Shown here: positions 22,371 to 32,649 of the stretch, one piece after another
How positions within the stretch are numbered: position 1 is the first letter of the stretch
Layout of the letters: every line of letters starts with the position of its first letter
Source: Cannabis sativa
Lineage: Eukaryota > Streptophyta > Magnoliopsida > Rosales > Cannabaceae
NCBI RefSeq assembly: GCF_029168945.1
Contig: NC_083603.1
Location: 7,998,001 to 8,062,000, forward strand
Reading direction: 5' to 3'
Length of the DNA: 64,000 bases
The notes under the pieces: generated by a model
Database searches by the model: none
What the model was told of the DNA's origin: nothing
The model's input: the letters and a program-made list of their open reading frames with translations, nothing else
Made by a program: the position numbers and the translations under genes

Positions 22371-24484
22371 TGTCTATAATAGGCATTTTTGGTCTAAATT
22401 TTACATTTTTATCTTATTAAGAAAAATTAAACAATAAAGAAAATACAAAACTTTTTTTTTTCAAAAATACGAACTGACTAAGCAGTCCGCACATACGTAT
22501 GGACACGTTGATAACATTTTAGGAATGAGCATATGCATGTGATTCTTATGAGTCTTTGTGGCCCACTACCTCTAAATGACCCCACTTATTACTAACATAT
22601 TAGACCCCGCTGCCAACTATTCCTATACATAATATAACGTAGACATCAGTGGCCACCATATGGACTCAATAGCTAGGTAGTTAGTATGAAGGTCTATTCT
22701 CATATTTATTAATATTGTATACATTTTGTTACTATTTAACGAATAATTGAAAAAAGTTTAAAAATAACTAAACATAAATCATAAATTTTGTTTTAAAAAA
22801 ACATAAAAAGTTATATGTTGTTATTAATTCATTTTCTTTTATGTTGTTTTTGTAACAATTTATATTCAACTTTAAAATATTTGATAAAACAAAATTATTG
22901 ATTTCTACGTTGTTGTATAGTTTATTACAAGTTGTTTACACTATACTGTTTTTTCAACATGTAAAAATATAGAGTTTTACGATTCAAAACAAAAACTCAT
23001 ATCATCCCTTAATTCTAAGAAATAAAACTTATACCAATCTTGATACATAATTTGGAGAAATAGGATGACAATAAACATTATGTTGATAGGAAGAGATTCC
23101 GAATATGATCAATAAAATTAAAAATGTTAGATCAACAGCTACATTATAAATATGAATTTTATGTTCAATTTATAAATTTAGGATTTAATAACATGATGAT
23201 GTCTAATTACTGATATTGGAATAACCAAAGTTGTTTTAATATTTTTGTATAGTTGTTTTTAAGTTGTTTAGTGTGTTTACTGTAATTATTTTCTTCATTC
23301 ATTATAGTTGTTTTCTTGATTCACATATATTAGCCAATAGATTTTTTTTATATATATATATATAATTTTAGTGCATTCTGATAATTTTCGAAAAATTAGA
23401 ATAAAAACAACTCAAGTGAATTTTTTGGTACTATAATGAATATAATGTATTAGAATTTTAATATAAAAAATATGTTGTTTTTACGTTGTTGTCATGTTTG
23501 TTTTACGTTGTTGTCCATGAGTTTGAAAGAAAAATTATACAAAGAAATACAAAAATAACACAAATATAACGAAAAATGTTATTAAAAACCATAAAACAAC
23601 TAAACCTAAATAAATATTTTGTAACAACCAAAAATTAAATGTAAAATGACACTACTATATAGATAAGAACAACTGAAAATAACTACATAGCATCTCAAAA
23701 ATTACTACTAAAATCCTTAATCAAACATTAACACCTCTTCTAATACACAAAAGTTACAAGAAAAAACCCCTATAAATCAAACATAATGAAATTGCTCATC
23801 ATAATGTTGAAAAACCTTACAGAAACCCTAATACCCAACCAAAGAAACTCAAGATATCATACTTAGAATAAAACATTAAAAACTGAAAAACAACAAAAGA
23901 AAAACACCTCAAAAAATACATTTGCTTAGTGATAAAATATAACTGAACAACAACAAAAAATGATAAATGGCTAAGTAGAAACAAAATGAAAATATGAACG
24001 AAATTCGGATCAACATTCTATAATCACAAAAACATACAAGAATTCTTTTACAACTATAAAAAAGAAAGGAAAACAACAATGCAAAACATAAACAAAAGAA
24101 TTTTTCGCATAATAGACTAAAAATTAAAAAAAAAATACAAAAATACGTTAACACTAATGTTTTTTTATTTTTACGCTTTGAATTTTTTTATTTACAAAAA
24201 TACGTACTTCAGTAAAAATAATAAATTATTTTTTTGTTGTTTTATAGTTTATTTAAACTTGTATTGTAGCTGCCACAATGTTATTTATTTTTGGTTGTTT
24301 TGTAGTTTTTTTATGATTGTTTCATAGTTGTCGTGATGTTAATTTCACGTTATTTTTTAGTTATTTTCTTACTTTTTGTTGAGAAAAGAGTATTTTTGTA
24401 ATTTTAAAAGCGTACTTTTGTAAATAAAAATTTTAGGCCGTAAAATTATAAATAAAACATAAAAATAGGGTATTTATACATGAC
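22371..24484. mobile_element. Probable non-autonomous DNA element E2, unit A
   Basis: Left edge tgtctataataggcattttt and the complement of the right edge (atgtataaataccctattttt) are similar imperfect inverted ends. The interior carries TTGTTGTTTT-rich tracts like E1 and a subterminal 'ttacaaaaatac' word shared with E1 and E3. No transposase. The open frame 23,909-24,154 is low-complexity. Target duplication not resolved, so boundaries are approximate. Confidence 0.4.
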
Positions 24485-24497
24485 ATTACTTACACTA

Positions 24498-24690
24498 GCA
24501 TTTGATTATTTTCACTTTTTTTTTTTTACTTTTTCATTTTCAACCTTATATGGCAATGGCCTTTTCTTTGAAGTTGATGCTTCTGGAATAGGTTGAGAAA
24601 CACGGTCATCCTCCATTGCAATAGCGTTTACCCATTTTAGTTTGTATTTTGGGTTTTTATGATTATTTAGTAACATTTTTAGGATCTAGA
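24498..24690 (-). pseudogene. Small Lys-rich reading frame, unit A
   Basis: Counterpart of the 60-codon frame at 58,048-58,230 in unit B: starts MLLNNHKNPKYKLKWVNA and ends in a Lys/Val-rich tail. The poly-A/T tract at its end varies between copies, so the C-terminus differs. It may be a leftover exon; no family recognised and no partner exon seen. Confidence 0.25.
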
Positions 24691-25125
24691 ATTAGAAGAA
24701 AGGATGAAGAAGCTTTAGAAATAGTCATAGTCTTGTTACTCTTTCTTTCTTTGTTTTTTTTTTAAAAAAAAGGCCATAGTAAATTATGAATTTATGAACT
24801 AAAAAAAATAGTTTCACAAATAAAAAATGAGTGGAATGGGAGAACATGTGTACTGGAGAAGTTCTATTTTAAAAAAAAAAAAAAAATAGAGAGAAAGAAA
24901 TGTGATGAATGTAAAAGAGTAGAAAAAAAATGAGTATTTGAGTGACGAGAGAGAGAGGGGGAGAAAATCATGTCTAACATGTAAAAATTGAAAAAATAGT
25001 GAAAGGTACATTGTATCAACATTAATGTGTAAGTAGTAATTTTAAAATTTTTAAACTTTTAAAAATGTATTAAAAAAAACAATCAATGTTAAACTCATTC
25101 AAAATGTTGTATTTTGTATTTTTTA
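24691..25125. other. Unit A right end and A/B junction
   Basis: AT-rich with GA tracts (24,890-24,962). Match to the end of unit B stops at 25,110. Bases 25,111-25,124 are a filler nearly identical to 25,161-25,178, after which sequence equivalent to 60,212 of unit C begins. Confidence 0.75.
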
Positions 25126-25548
25126 TACTATTATTAATATAATTTGAGTTTTATGGAGATATTTTTGTATTTTTTATAGAATTAAAAATTAAAAAATGAG
25201 AAAATTAAGGAGAGAAGAGAAAAATAGCCTTAAAGCAAATTTAGAGTGCCATGTCATTGCCTCATATTTCTCCTTTATATAGATATATAGATTCTTGGTT
25301 TATGAGAAATTCAAGGGTGACTTTTTATTTTTATTTAATAAAATAATAAAATATTATTTATATATAATAAAATAATAATAAAACAAATCCTATTAATATT
25401 TGAATTGATATTTAGCATATTTCAACCCTATATATAATCACAACTATAACTCTAGAAATTAAAAAAAATATATATATATAAAATAAATTGAACCTTAAAC
25501 CCTATGTACAATTTGTTTTTTTTTTTATAAGTCGCATATACAATTAGT

Positions 25549-26479
25549 TTGTTGAGAGAGATCAGGAAAAGAACGAATTATATATGGATTTTTTTTTTAC
25601 CATTAATTCCAAGAGGTAGAGAACAGCTGAATTGGGATGCACGGATGAACATTATACTTGGAATCGCCAGAGGTCTTTTCTATCTCCATCGTGACTCATC
25701 TTTAAGAGTAATACATAGAGATTTAAAGGCCAGCAACATTTTTTTGGATGAGAAGATGAATCCAAAAATATCAGATTTCGGTTTGGCTCTATTTTCCAGG
25801 AAACAGTAGATATGGCAAACACTCAAAGAGTTGTTGGAACTTTGTAAGGATCTTAATTTACTTATGCATGTGTTTACTTTGGTATGATGAGTTATGACTA
25901 ACAAGCGCTAATGGTTCAATGTTGCAATTAAGTACAGAGGCTACATGTCTCCTGAATATGCCATGAGCGGAGTCTTCTCAGAAAAATCAGATGTTTTTAG
26001 CTTTGGTGTCTTGATCATAGAGATAGTGAGCGGCAAGAAGAACTCTAACTTCCATTATTATGAGCAGAACCTCAGCCTTGTTGCTTATGTGAGTTCTCGT
26101 TGAATTAATTAACGCATATACATTTATTTCTATATAATTATTTATGTTTTGATTTCATTACGAATCATATGAATTCATTCAGGCATGGCAATTATGGAGT
26201 GAGGGTAAAGGAGTGGAGTTTGTAGATGAAGCAATGGGTGGCTCATATGTTGCATTAGAAGCAATAAGATGCATACATGTTGAGGTACATTATGCGTACA
26301 AGATCACACCACAGATAGACCAAGCATGCATGGCAGATGTAATTTTCATGCTCAGCAATGAAACAAATCGTCCTCAACCCATTCGACCAATATTTACTTA
26401 TCATAACTCTCCCAGATCGCAAAAGGGTACTACAAGCTCTGTCAATGATGCCACGGTCTCAATGATAGAAGGGCCTTAA
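25549..26479 (+). pseudogene. S-domain receptor-like kinase 3' fragment, unit B
   Basis: Same three-exon C-lobe fragment as in unit A: exon 1, 25,549-25,843 (more of the 5' side is kept, [20 protein letters not shown]); exon 2, 25,938-26,088; exon 3, 26,183-26,479. Extra damage: one base is missing after DFGLA (near 25,790), which shifts the exon 1 frame. In exon 3, gggctgt is replaced by gaggtacat (+2 at about 26,283); with the shared +4 'catg' duplication this restores the downstream frame, so 26,213-26,479 is continuous but reads a wrong 13-residue stretch where VGLLCVQDHTTDRPS belongs. No N-lobe. Not functional. Confidence 0.92.
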
Positions 26480-27234
26480 AACTAAGAGTTCGTTTGATGA
26501 CAATAAAATAAAAGGGTACTACACATTGTGTTTCTTTTTAATTTTTAATTTTCTTTTTTATTCATGGGTCACTTTTCATTTATATATAATAAAATAAATC
26601 CCATTAAATCCAAAAAAAAAAATAGAATTGGGTTTTTGCTGTTGTACATCTACGATTAGGTTTTCTTTAATTATTTATTGTATTCCTTTTCCTATTACAA
26701 TTTGGACATTCCCATGGGATCACACATAATATTCCAATCCGCAGTTCTCTTTTTTCTTCTTCATAACTTAATAACAAAATATATAAGTAATAATAATAAT
26801 AAAAAAGAAACGTGACTTTTATCATTCATAAAACCAAGCATCAATGGCGAAAAAAACCCAACAAAGTTTACAGCTAATAAATGATTCTAAGTGCTCGGCA
26901 TATGCATTAGTTTCCAAGAGCAAAGTTTTTTAAAGTTACGTAATAATTTACATATATGTTGCAAACACAATATACAAAAAATAAAGAAGAATATGGAAGA
27001 AAGAAGAAACCATTATTCACATCTAGAAAGACAGTGGAGATAATAATAGAAACTTTTCATTTTTTTTCCTTTTTTTTATCAATTTTTTTTTTCTTTTTGA
27101 GTAAAGATAAATATGAAATTTTAATCGTATATAGTTTTATTTTAATAAAATATAGTATTTTAAAATAATTTAATAGTATTTTGTTATAGAATACTATTCC
27201 TTTTTGTTAAACATGGTTTTCACTTTTTGTCGAC
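26480..27234. other. Deletion scar and AT-rich flank left of LTR element
   Basis: After the kinase stop, about 660 bp present in unit A (about 1,908-2,570, hAT remnant and first direct-repeat copy) is missing. The joint holds aaaagggtacta, copied from 26,427-26,438. The remainder matches unit A 2,571-3,280, without a gene. Confidence 0.8.
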
Positions 27235-27239
27235 ACTAC

Positions 27240-28020
27240 TGTTGACCGAGGTTTTCGGCAACTATTAAAATATGATTATGATAAAGAGCTGTAAGAAAGT
27301 GAGATGAAGATTTTTTACGTGGTTGGGGCGTTAATGAGCCTTAGTCCACGAGCCACTGTTATTAATGGATGTATTTAATTCAGATTCTACACTTGAGAGA
27401 ATGTTTTTCTCTTAAATACAGAGAATGTTCTTGGTGAGTATTTTCTCTTTTTGCTCTTTTGCAACCAAGATTCTCGACCCCATTAAATGAGCTTTGAGGG
27501 GGTATTTATAGTGTTTTGGTGGGGTAATCCCTAGAATTGTTCTTACACATGTGTCTGTAAGTATCCATAAAGTTGGGCATTTCCGATGAATATACCATGG
27601 ATGATGCATGGTCAAATCCTTAGGTGCTGTAGGGCTTTTATGGAGAATGTCCTTTTTGCCTTGTGATTGACGTGACTCTTCGCATAGTAGCCGTCGCTAG
27701 ACTTAAATGATCATTCTTTGTAGCTTCTTTGTTTGGGGGTTGTGCCGTCAGACTTTATTGCGTGTTATAGTCCCAACACGTTTCCTCCCATGCGGCATTA
27801 AATGCGACTTGATTGCTCGGGAGAGACCTGACATATCCCGGAGAGCCTTCTCGCTATACTAGCCTCCTGGAGTACCTTGTACTCCGGGTGCCGCCTCCGG
27901 GACCCATGTTAACAGTGCTTCCTGGTGGTGCACAAAGATTTAGCAAATCTTTCCAAGTTACCTGATCCACGTGTCCCCTCTCGACTGGTCCACGTATTTT
28001 GGGCGAATTCTGGAGCAACA
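27240..28020 (-). repeat. 3' LTR (left, 781 bp)
   Basis: TG...CA ends. Compared with the right LTR: one substitution (ccttagg/ccctagg), one extra T, and a single cluster of changes around 27,716-27,732. The minus strand has TATAAATA at 27,510-27,503. The 67-codon frame inside is shared by both LTRs and is not a gene. Confidence 0.96.
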
Positions 28021-28034
28021 TTTACCCCCCAAGC
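28021..28034 (-). promoter_or_regulatory. Polypurine tract
   Basis: Minus strand CTTGGGGGGTAAA directly abuts the 3' LTR; it would prime plus-strand DNA synthesis. The G run is 28,025-28,030. It adjoins a 16-bp stem (28,030-28,067). Confidence 0.8.
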
Positions 28035-28353
28035 CTTGTTTATTTAGTAAAAATAAACCAAGGCTTGTTCAAGTGTCTCCGGTTGACTCCTCGTTTCCCC
28101 AGCTCGAGCCTCGAGCGCGTGGGGGTAACTTAAATGATGTCATTTAATGCAGCGATTTGCTTTTTCAGAGGTCGATTCGTTTCACGCCCCATGATTGATG
28201 CGGCGCATTAATGGTGTCAGACGGATACTCAAACGTTTCCACCGCCTTAATGGTAGATTAATCTGATCCGTTGATCTTTGGGAATTCGAATCGTGCGTCT
28301 CCCCCACCGTGCGATTGGTAGGTGATGACGCCTGTTCCTCATGCATTTTTGCC

Positions 28354-28361
28354 TATAAAAG
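28354..28361 (+). promoter_or_regulatory. TATA box of the antisense gene
   Basis: TATAAAAG on the plus strand, inside the retrotransposon and outside its LTRs, followed about 200 bases later by a GTAAGT donor (28,559) and the 5' leader of the antisense gene. Predicted transcription start about 28,385. Confidence 0.65.
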
Positions 28362-29012
28362 CCACCACCTTTCCTTCATTTTGGTTACTTTCCATTCCTT
28401 GCCATTTCTGCTCGAATTTCCTAGAGAGAAAATTCCTCAAAGTAGCACGAACTGTCTTAATACCCAGACACTTCATTCAGTTTTCCAGTGTTTGACTTTG
28501 CCAGTTCTTCTCAACTCTCACTCAACCACATTCAGTACCTCCAGTTCAACGATCGACTGTAAGTTTCTTGCATCCTTAGATAATAACATGCTTATATTTA
28601 CTCCGTTCGTTTTCTGGGTTCGTACTTAGAGGCTTCTGTGAGTGTTTAAGTTCTTCGAGTTCTGCTTTATGTTTACTGCGTTAGTTGTAGAATCGCCATT
28701 TATCATGCCCCTGTTGTAGCTATACAGTTCTGTTTGAAGAGGGCCATGCGCTCTTCGTTTAACAGTTACTTGGGGCATAAGATGGTTTTCCTCTTTTTTT
28801 TTTTCTTTTTGCGAAACCACTTTTTGCGATTTCACTGCACCCGACACTTGTTCAGGGATTCTCTCCAGAGTTTCCCAGGTGACACGTGTCCGGAGGGGGC
28901 CTCTTTCCAGCGGTTAGGGGACCCCACTCCCTTTTTCTTGATTTAGGGTTTGGTATGGGACCTAACTGCTGGGCTTTTCTTTTTCCCTTTTTGTTTTTCT
29001 CAGAACACAAAA

Positions 29013-32000
29013 ATGTCTGCTTCTGGCTCGAAATCTTCGAAGAAGAAAGGGAAAAGCATGGCCACGCTGGAAGAGGTTTCTCTGGGACCCGTTGCCCAGG
29101 AGGGGTATAAGTCCCGTGCAACCGGTTGGGAAGCGGCCGAGCTTCGATCGACCCTGACCTGTCCTCACCAGCTGGAGAACATTATTAATGTGGCTGGGAT
29201 CAAACCCTCTACCTCAGGGACCTTCCACCGGCCTCCTCGTGACTCGGAGACGCCTAATCACAACTATGACGGCTTCGGGGCTTGGAGTCAGACCCATTTG
29301 ATGACCGGTGCCATGCTCCCGCTCCAAGATTACTTTGTTAATTTTCTTGTATTTGTCGGCCTTGCGCCATACCAACTTATTCCTCAAGCTTACCGCCTGC
29401 TCTCAGGCTTATTTATTTTTTACACCGCCCGTGGCTGGGGGTCTCCTAGCCCGGTGGAAATTTTGTATTTTTATGAACTTGTATCCGTCCCCAAGAAAGG
29501 GGACAAACTTAAGGATGGTTTTTATGGGTTCCGGATCCACCCTGCTAACGAGGGGGTGGTTCCGTATAATAGGCAGACTCATGTTAAGGAGTACCGCCAC
29601 CGCTTTTTCTTCTCGTCCGGGTTCAGGGCCGTGGACCACCCGGAGCTTCTCACGGAGTGGGTGCGGATCCCACCTTACCAGCGGACGCTTCCCACTCAGG
29701 CTTTCCTTCGAAGGGCCCAAGCTTTCGCCTCCTATGACCACGCCGATCTTGATGTCGGGGGCCTAGTCACCACGGAGAATTGTAGGAAGGCCAAACTTAT
29801 CCTTTCTCATCAATCCGTGGATGACTCCAACCTCTCACGGGTCATCTGCCCCAATGTGAGGGCGCCGGTTGCGGAGAAGGCCTTCCGGGATGAGCTCATT
29901 GCTACGGCCGAGAAGAAGTACCAAGATTATCTCTACCGGAAGGCCCAGGAGAAGGCGTACTCTAAGGCCCAGGCCGCCTCTGGGAGAGGGCTTCGCGTGG
30001 GGAGTCCGGTGGTGCGAAGGAGCCAAGCCATTGGCGGGAAGTCCGAAGCTAAATTTTTTGACAAGATACTTCAAGAAGAGATTGGGGATCATCTCGCCGG
30101 GAGGCCCCTTCGTCTTGAAGATTCTTCTGAGAAGCAGACTTACCGGCCTCAGCCTTCAGCCCCCGAACCAAACTCGGGTGCTCCCGGTACTAGCACTTCC
30201 GGTGCTAGCGGTAAGTCTCCCTTGATAATTCGCTATGTCCCTTCCGTTGATGAATATACCAGTCATAGGCCCGTAGGGTTCGACGAGCGTCTTCGTAGAT
30301 TTAAGATGCCGTTGACCCGGTGGGGGGATCGACTGAAGGAATTTTATTTTACGAACTTAGGAGATTACCTAGGTCGGTCCCGGATGGGCTCCGGCCCTCC
30401 GGAACCTATTCCCTTAGGTCCATCAGCTTTCATAGCGTCCAGCTGGTTTCGGCCCTCGGACAGTTATCTTGGAGATGACGCTGCCAGCATTAAAGTTCAG
30501 GACTTTGCTAGGGCCGAATTAGGAAGTTCGGGTAGGAGTAGCTTATTTGCTGTATCTTTTATAAGCGGTTCCTCACGAACTTCTAACACTTGCTTATTTT
30601 TTTGGAACAGGTACCTCCATGGATGCCATCCTGGAACAGCTTGCCGGGGTTCATACTCCCGTGGCTCCTCCGGCTTTCACCCCCTCTCCCCCGGCCCCTT
30701 CCTTGAAGGTTCCTTCCGGCGCTCCCCCCGAAACCATTGACTTAGTGGATGACGAGGAGGTGCTTCCGGGAGAAGGCCAAGGGAAAGGGTGGGACTTCTC
30801 GGAGGAAGCCATTGAGGGTACAGGGGAGCCTCAAGCCCCTCTGGAGGTAGCAGAGGAGGACGAGGAGGAGTCTGAAGCGGCTCTGATTCGCAAGCGTAAG
30901 GGCAAGATGATTGCCCAGGACGAGCCGAAGAGGCCTCGGAGGGCCGACACTCCTGCCCATGGCCTAGACGGCAGGGTTTCCCCGATGGAGGAAAATCCTG
31001 CTCCTCCCCACATCGAGCTTACCCCGATTCCGGGGGATGAGGTGAGGCAGGAGCTTCGCATAGCCAAACACAACTACGCTATGGACGAGTACTCCCGGGG
31101 GTATGCCGAAGTGGAGGCCCTTAGGAGGATTCTGCGAGCTGAGGTTGAGGCGAGCATCAACCACCCGGACTACCAGGATCCGTGGAACCTCAATCTGGAC
31201 CCCTTAACGGACTGGTTCCGTCCTCTCCTAGGGCCTACTTTGGCTCCCTTTGCCGCGGAGATGACCGGCGAGTTCGCTTCTCAGCTTACACGTTGTGCGC
31301 CCAAGCGGTTTGCCACTTGTGCTTCCCTGAACTCCATCTTCCAGGTCCAGGACCTCAGCCATTCTCTCTCGGTGGTAAGTACTTTGCAATTTTTTGCGTT
31401 TCCTTTTTGTTGTTTGTATATTTTTTTTTCTTGAGAAATTTTTCCTTATACTTCGTTATGGTTTAGCTTGCTGCTGAGGCTGGCCGCCTCTCCAGGAACA
31501 TCATAAACCATGGCTTCGCTCTGTCCGACTTTGGGGACATGAATGACGTCAGGAAGGTCCTCCGAGACCTCACAGCGGAGAGGCAGACCTACCAGGAGGC
31601 TGCAGAGCGCCAGGAGGCAGCGGCCAAAGCCAGGGAAGAGGAGGCCAGCCGGAGGGAGGCTCAGGCGAAGGCCATGATCCGGGACGAGGCTCAGCGGAGA
31701 GACAAGATGGAGGCCCATCTTCGAGAGGAACTAAGGGCTCAAACCGAGGCTGCCGAGAAGGCCAGGCGAGATCTCCGGGAGGCCAGGGAGGCTTTGGATG
31801 AAACGGCCGCCAAGGTGAGATCTCTAGAGGAGACTCACCAGTCGGACATTGAATCCAAGGCCGCTCTAGCTGCGGAGCTGAAGGAGCTTAGGGATTTCAA
31901 AGAACAGTCCACCAGGAAGGCCAAGAGGGCCGAGCTCCTTTCTCCTGTTTCCTACGCCCGGTGCCCGAAGCGCTTTGATGATGGTGTCTACATGGCTTGG

Positions 32001-32156
32001 GCCACCAATGATCAGAGTATCAAGCTTACTTTTTATCCCAAACCCGAGGAGATGATTGCCAGATTCGGGAAAAGTAGAAGAAGCTTGATGCTGCGCTTGA
32101 GGCACGGATTGGACCTCGTCTTCCTCCGCGGGCTGACTGAGCTGCCGTATTATTGA
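29013..32156 (+). CDS. Antisense gene of the retrotransposon (990 aa, 3 coding exons)
   Basis: Coding exons 29,013-30,531, 30,611-31,374 and 31,467-32,156. The first joint completes a Gly codon (G|GT) and the second is in phase 0, giving 2,973 nt = 990 residues plus TGA. A leader intron 28,559-29,003 (GTAAGT...TTTCTCAG) brings the TATA box at 28,354 close to the ATG at 29,013; the ATG at 28,950 lies inside this intron and is rejected. The start is basic (KSSKKKGKS). Residues about 95-230 (GAMLPLQDYFVNFLVFVGL, then AYRLLSGLFIFY) resemble the plant 'putative gypsy type transposon' domain (Transposase_28). An acidic stretch is followed by a nuclear-signal-like RKRKGK at about residue 600, then a Glu/Ala/Arg coiled coil at about 790-910. 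Role unknown: possibly a nuclear factor serving the element or its silencing. All exons are open, unlike gag. Confidence 0.85.
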
Positions 32157-32300
32157 CCCAGATTCTACCCGTTTCTCTTATAACTCTTTTTTTTTTTGTT
32201 TTGTACATATTTGCAACAATTTACATATAGGCGGCAACTTTCATTTGAAGGGGAGACAATTATATTTTAAGGCTTGTCCCCGGGCCTTTTATATGTATAT

Positions 32301-32504
32301 GACCTGCCCTTTGGGCTAGGATTTTTTTTTTTTATATATGCGATCTTTATTTGTCACACTTAGATATTTTAACCTGTCCTTTGGCTCAGGTTTTTTGACC
32401 TGCCCTTTGGGTCAGGATATTTTACTTAGATTGACCTGCCCTTTGGGTCAGGATATTTTACTTAGTTTGACCTGCCCTTTGGGTCAGGATATTTTACTTA
32501 GTTT
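32301..32504 (+). repeat. 36-bp tandem repeats between pol and the antisense gene
   Basis: Units beginning gacctgccctttgggtcagg start at 32,397, 32,433 and 32,469 (exact 36-bp period), with degenerate copies at 32,301 and 32,371. Each contains the imperfect stem CCTG-CC / GG-CAGG. They lie between the converging 3' ends of the antisense gene (32,156) and pol (32,650). Confidence 0.85.
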
Positions 32505-32649
32505 GTTTTTGTTTGTCCGTGCGGTATACCCTAGTACCCCCCTGAGTGGCATAGAAACTTTGTTTTTAAGGCACTCAGTTTTATTTAATATAGAGGAGGC
32601 ATACATTTGGACGGTACAAACCCTTTGAACAAAATCTAAGTTTAATTCG

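Larger units (their letters stand above)
1..25112. repeat. Tandem segmental duplication, unit A
   Basis: Base 1 aligns with 59,053, so the unit begins upstream of the window. Order and orientation of its parts match unit B throughout: kinase remnant, Helitron end, TIR element, E1, H1, hAT MITE, unknown gene, CACTA MITE, E2. Unit A alone contains the 12,754-17,561 Helitron-like insertion. It lacks the F-box body and the 12.2-kb LTR element of unit B. The end at 25,110 is placed where A and B stop matching; a 14-base filler follows and then unit B sequence starts. Confidence 0.9.

Noticed and set aside
27412..27615. 67-codon minus-strand frame repeated at 38,875-39,078
   Set aside because: It lies wholly within the LTRs downstream of the LTR TATA box, has no family similarity I recognise, and recurs only because the LTRs are copies.
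29308..29766. 152-codon plus-strand frame
   Set aside because: Shadow of the antisense gene's first exon in another frame; no domain and the main frame is longer and consistent across splice joints.
32301..32504. CRISPR-like regular repeats
   Set aside because: Direct tandem units without unique spacers, in a plant retrotransposon; not a CRISPR array.
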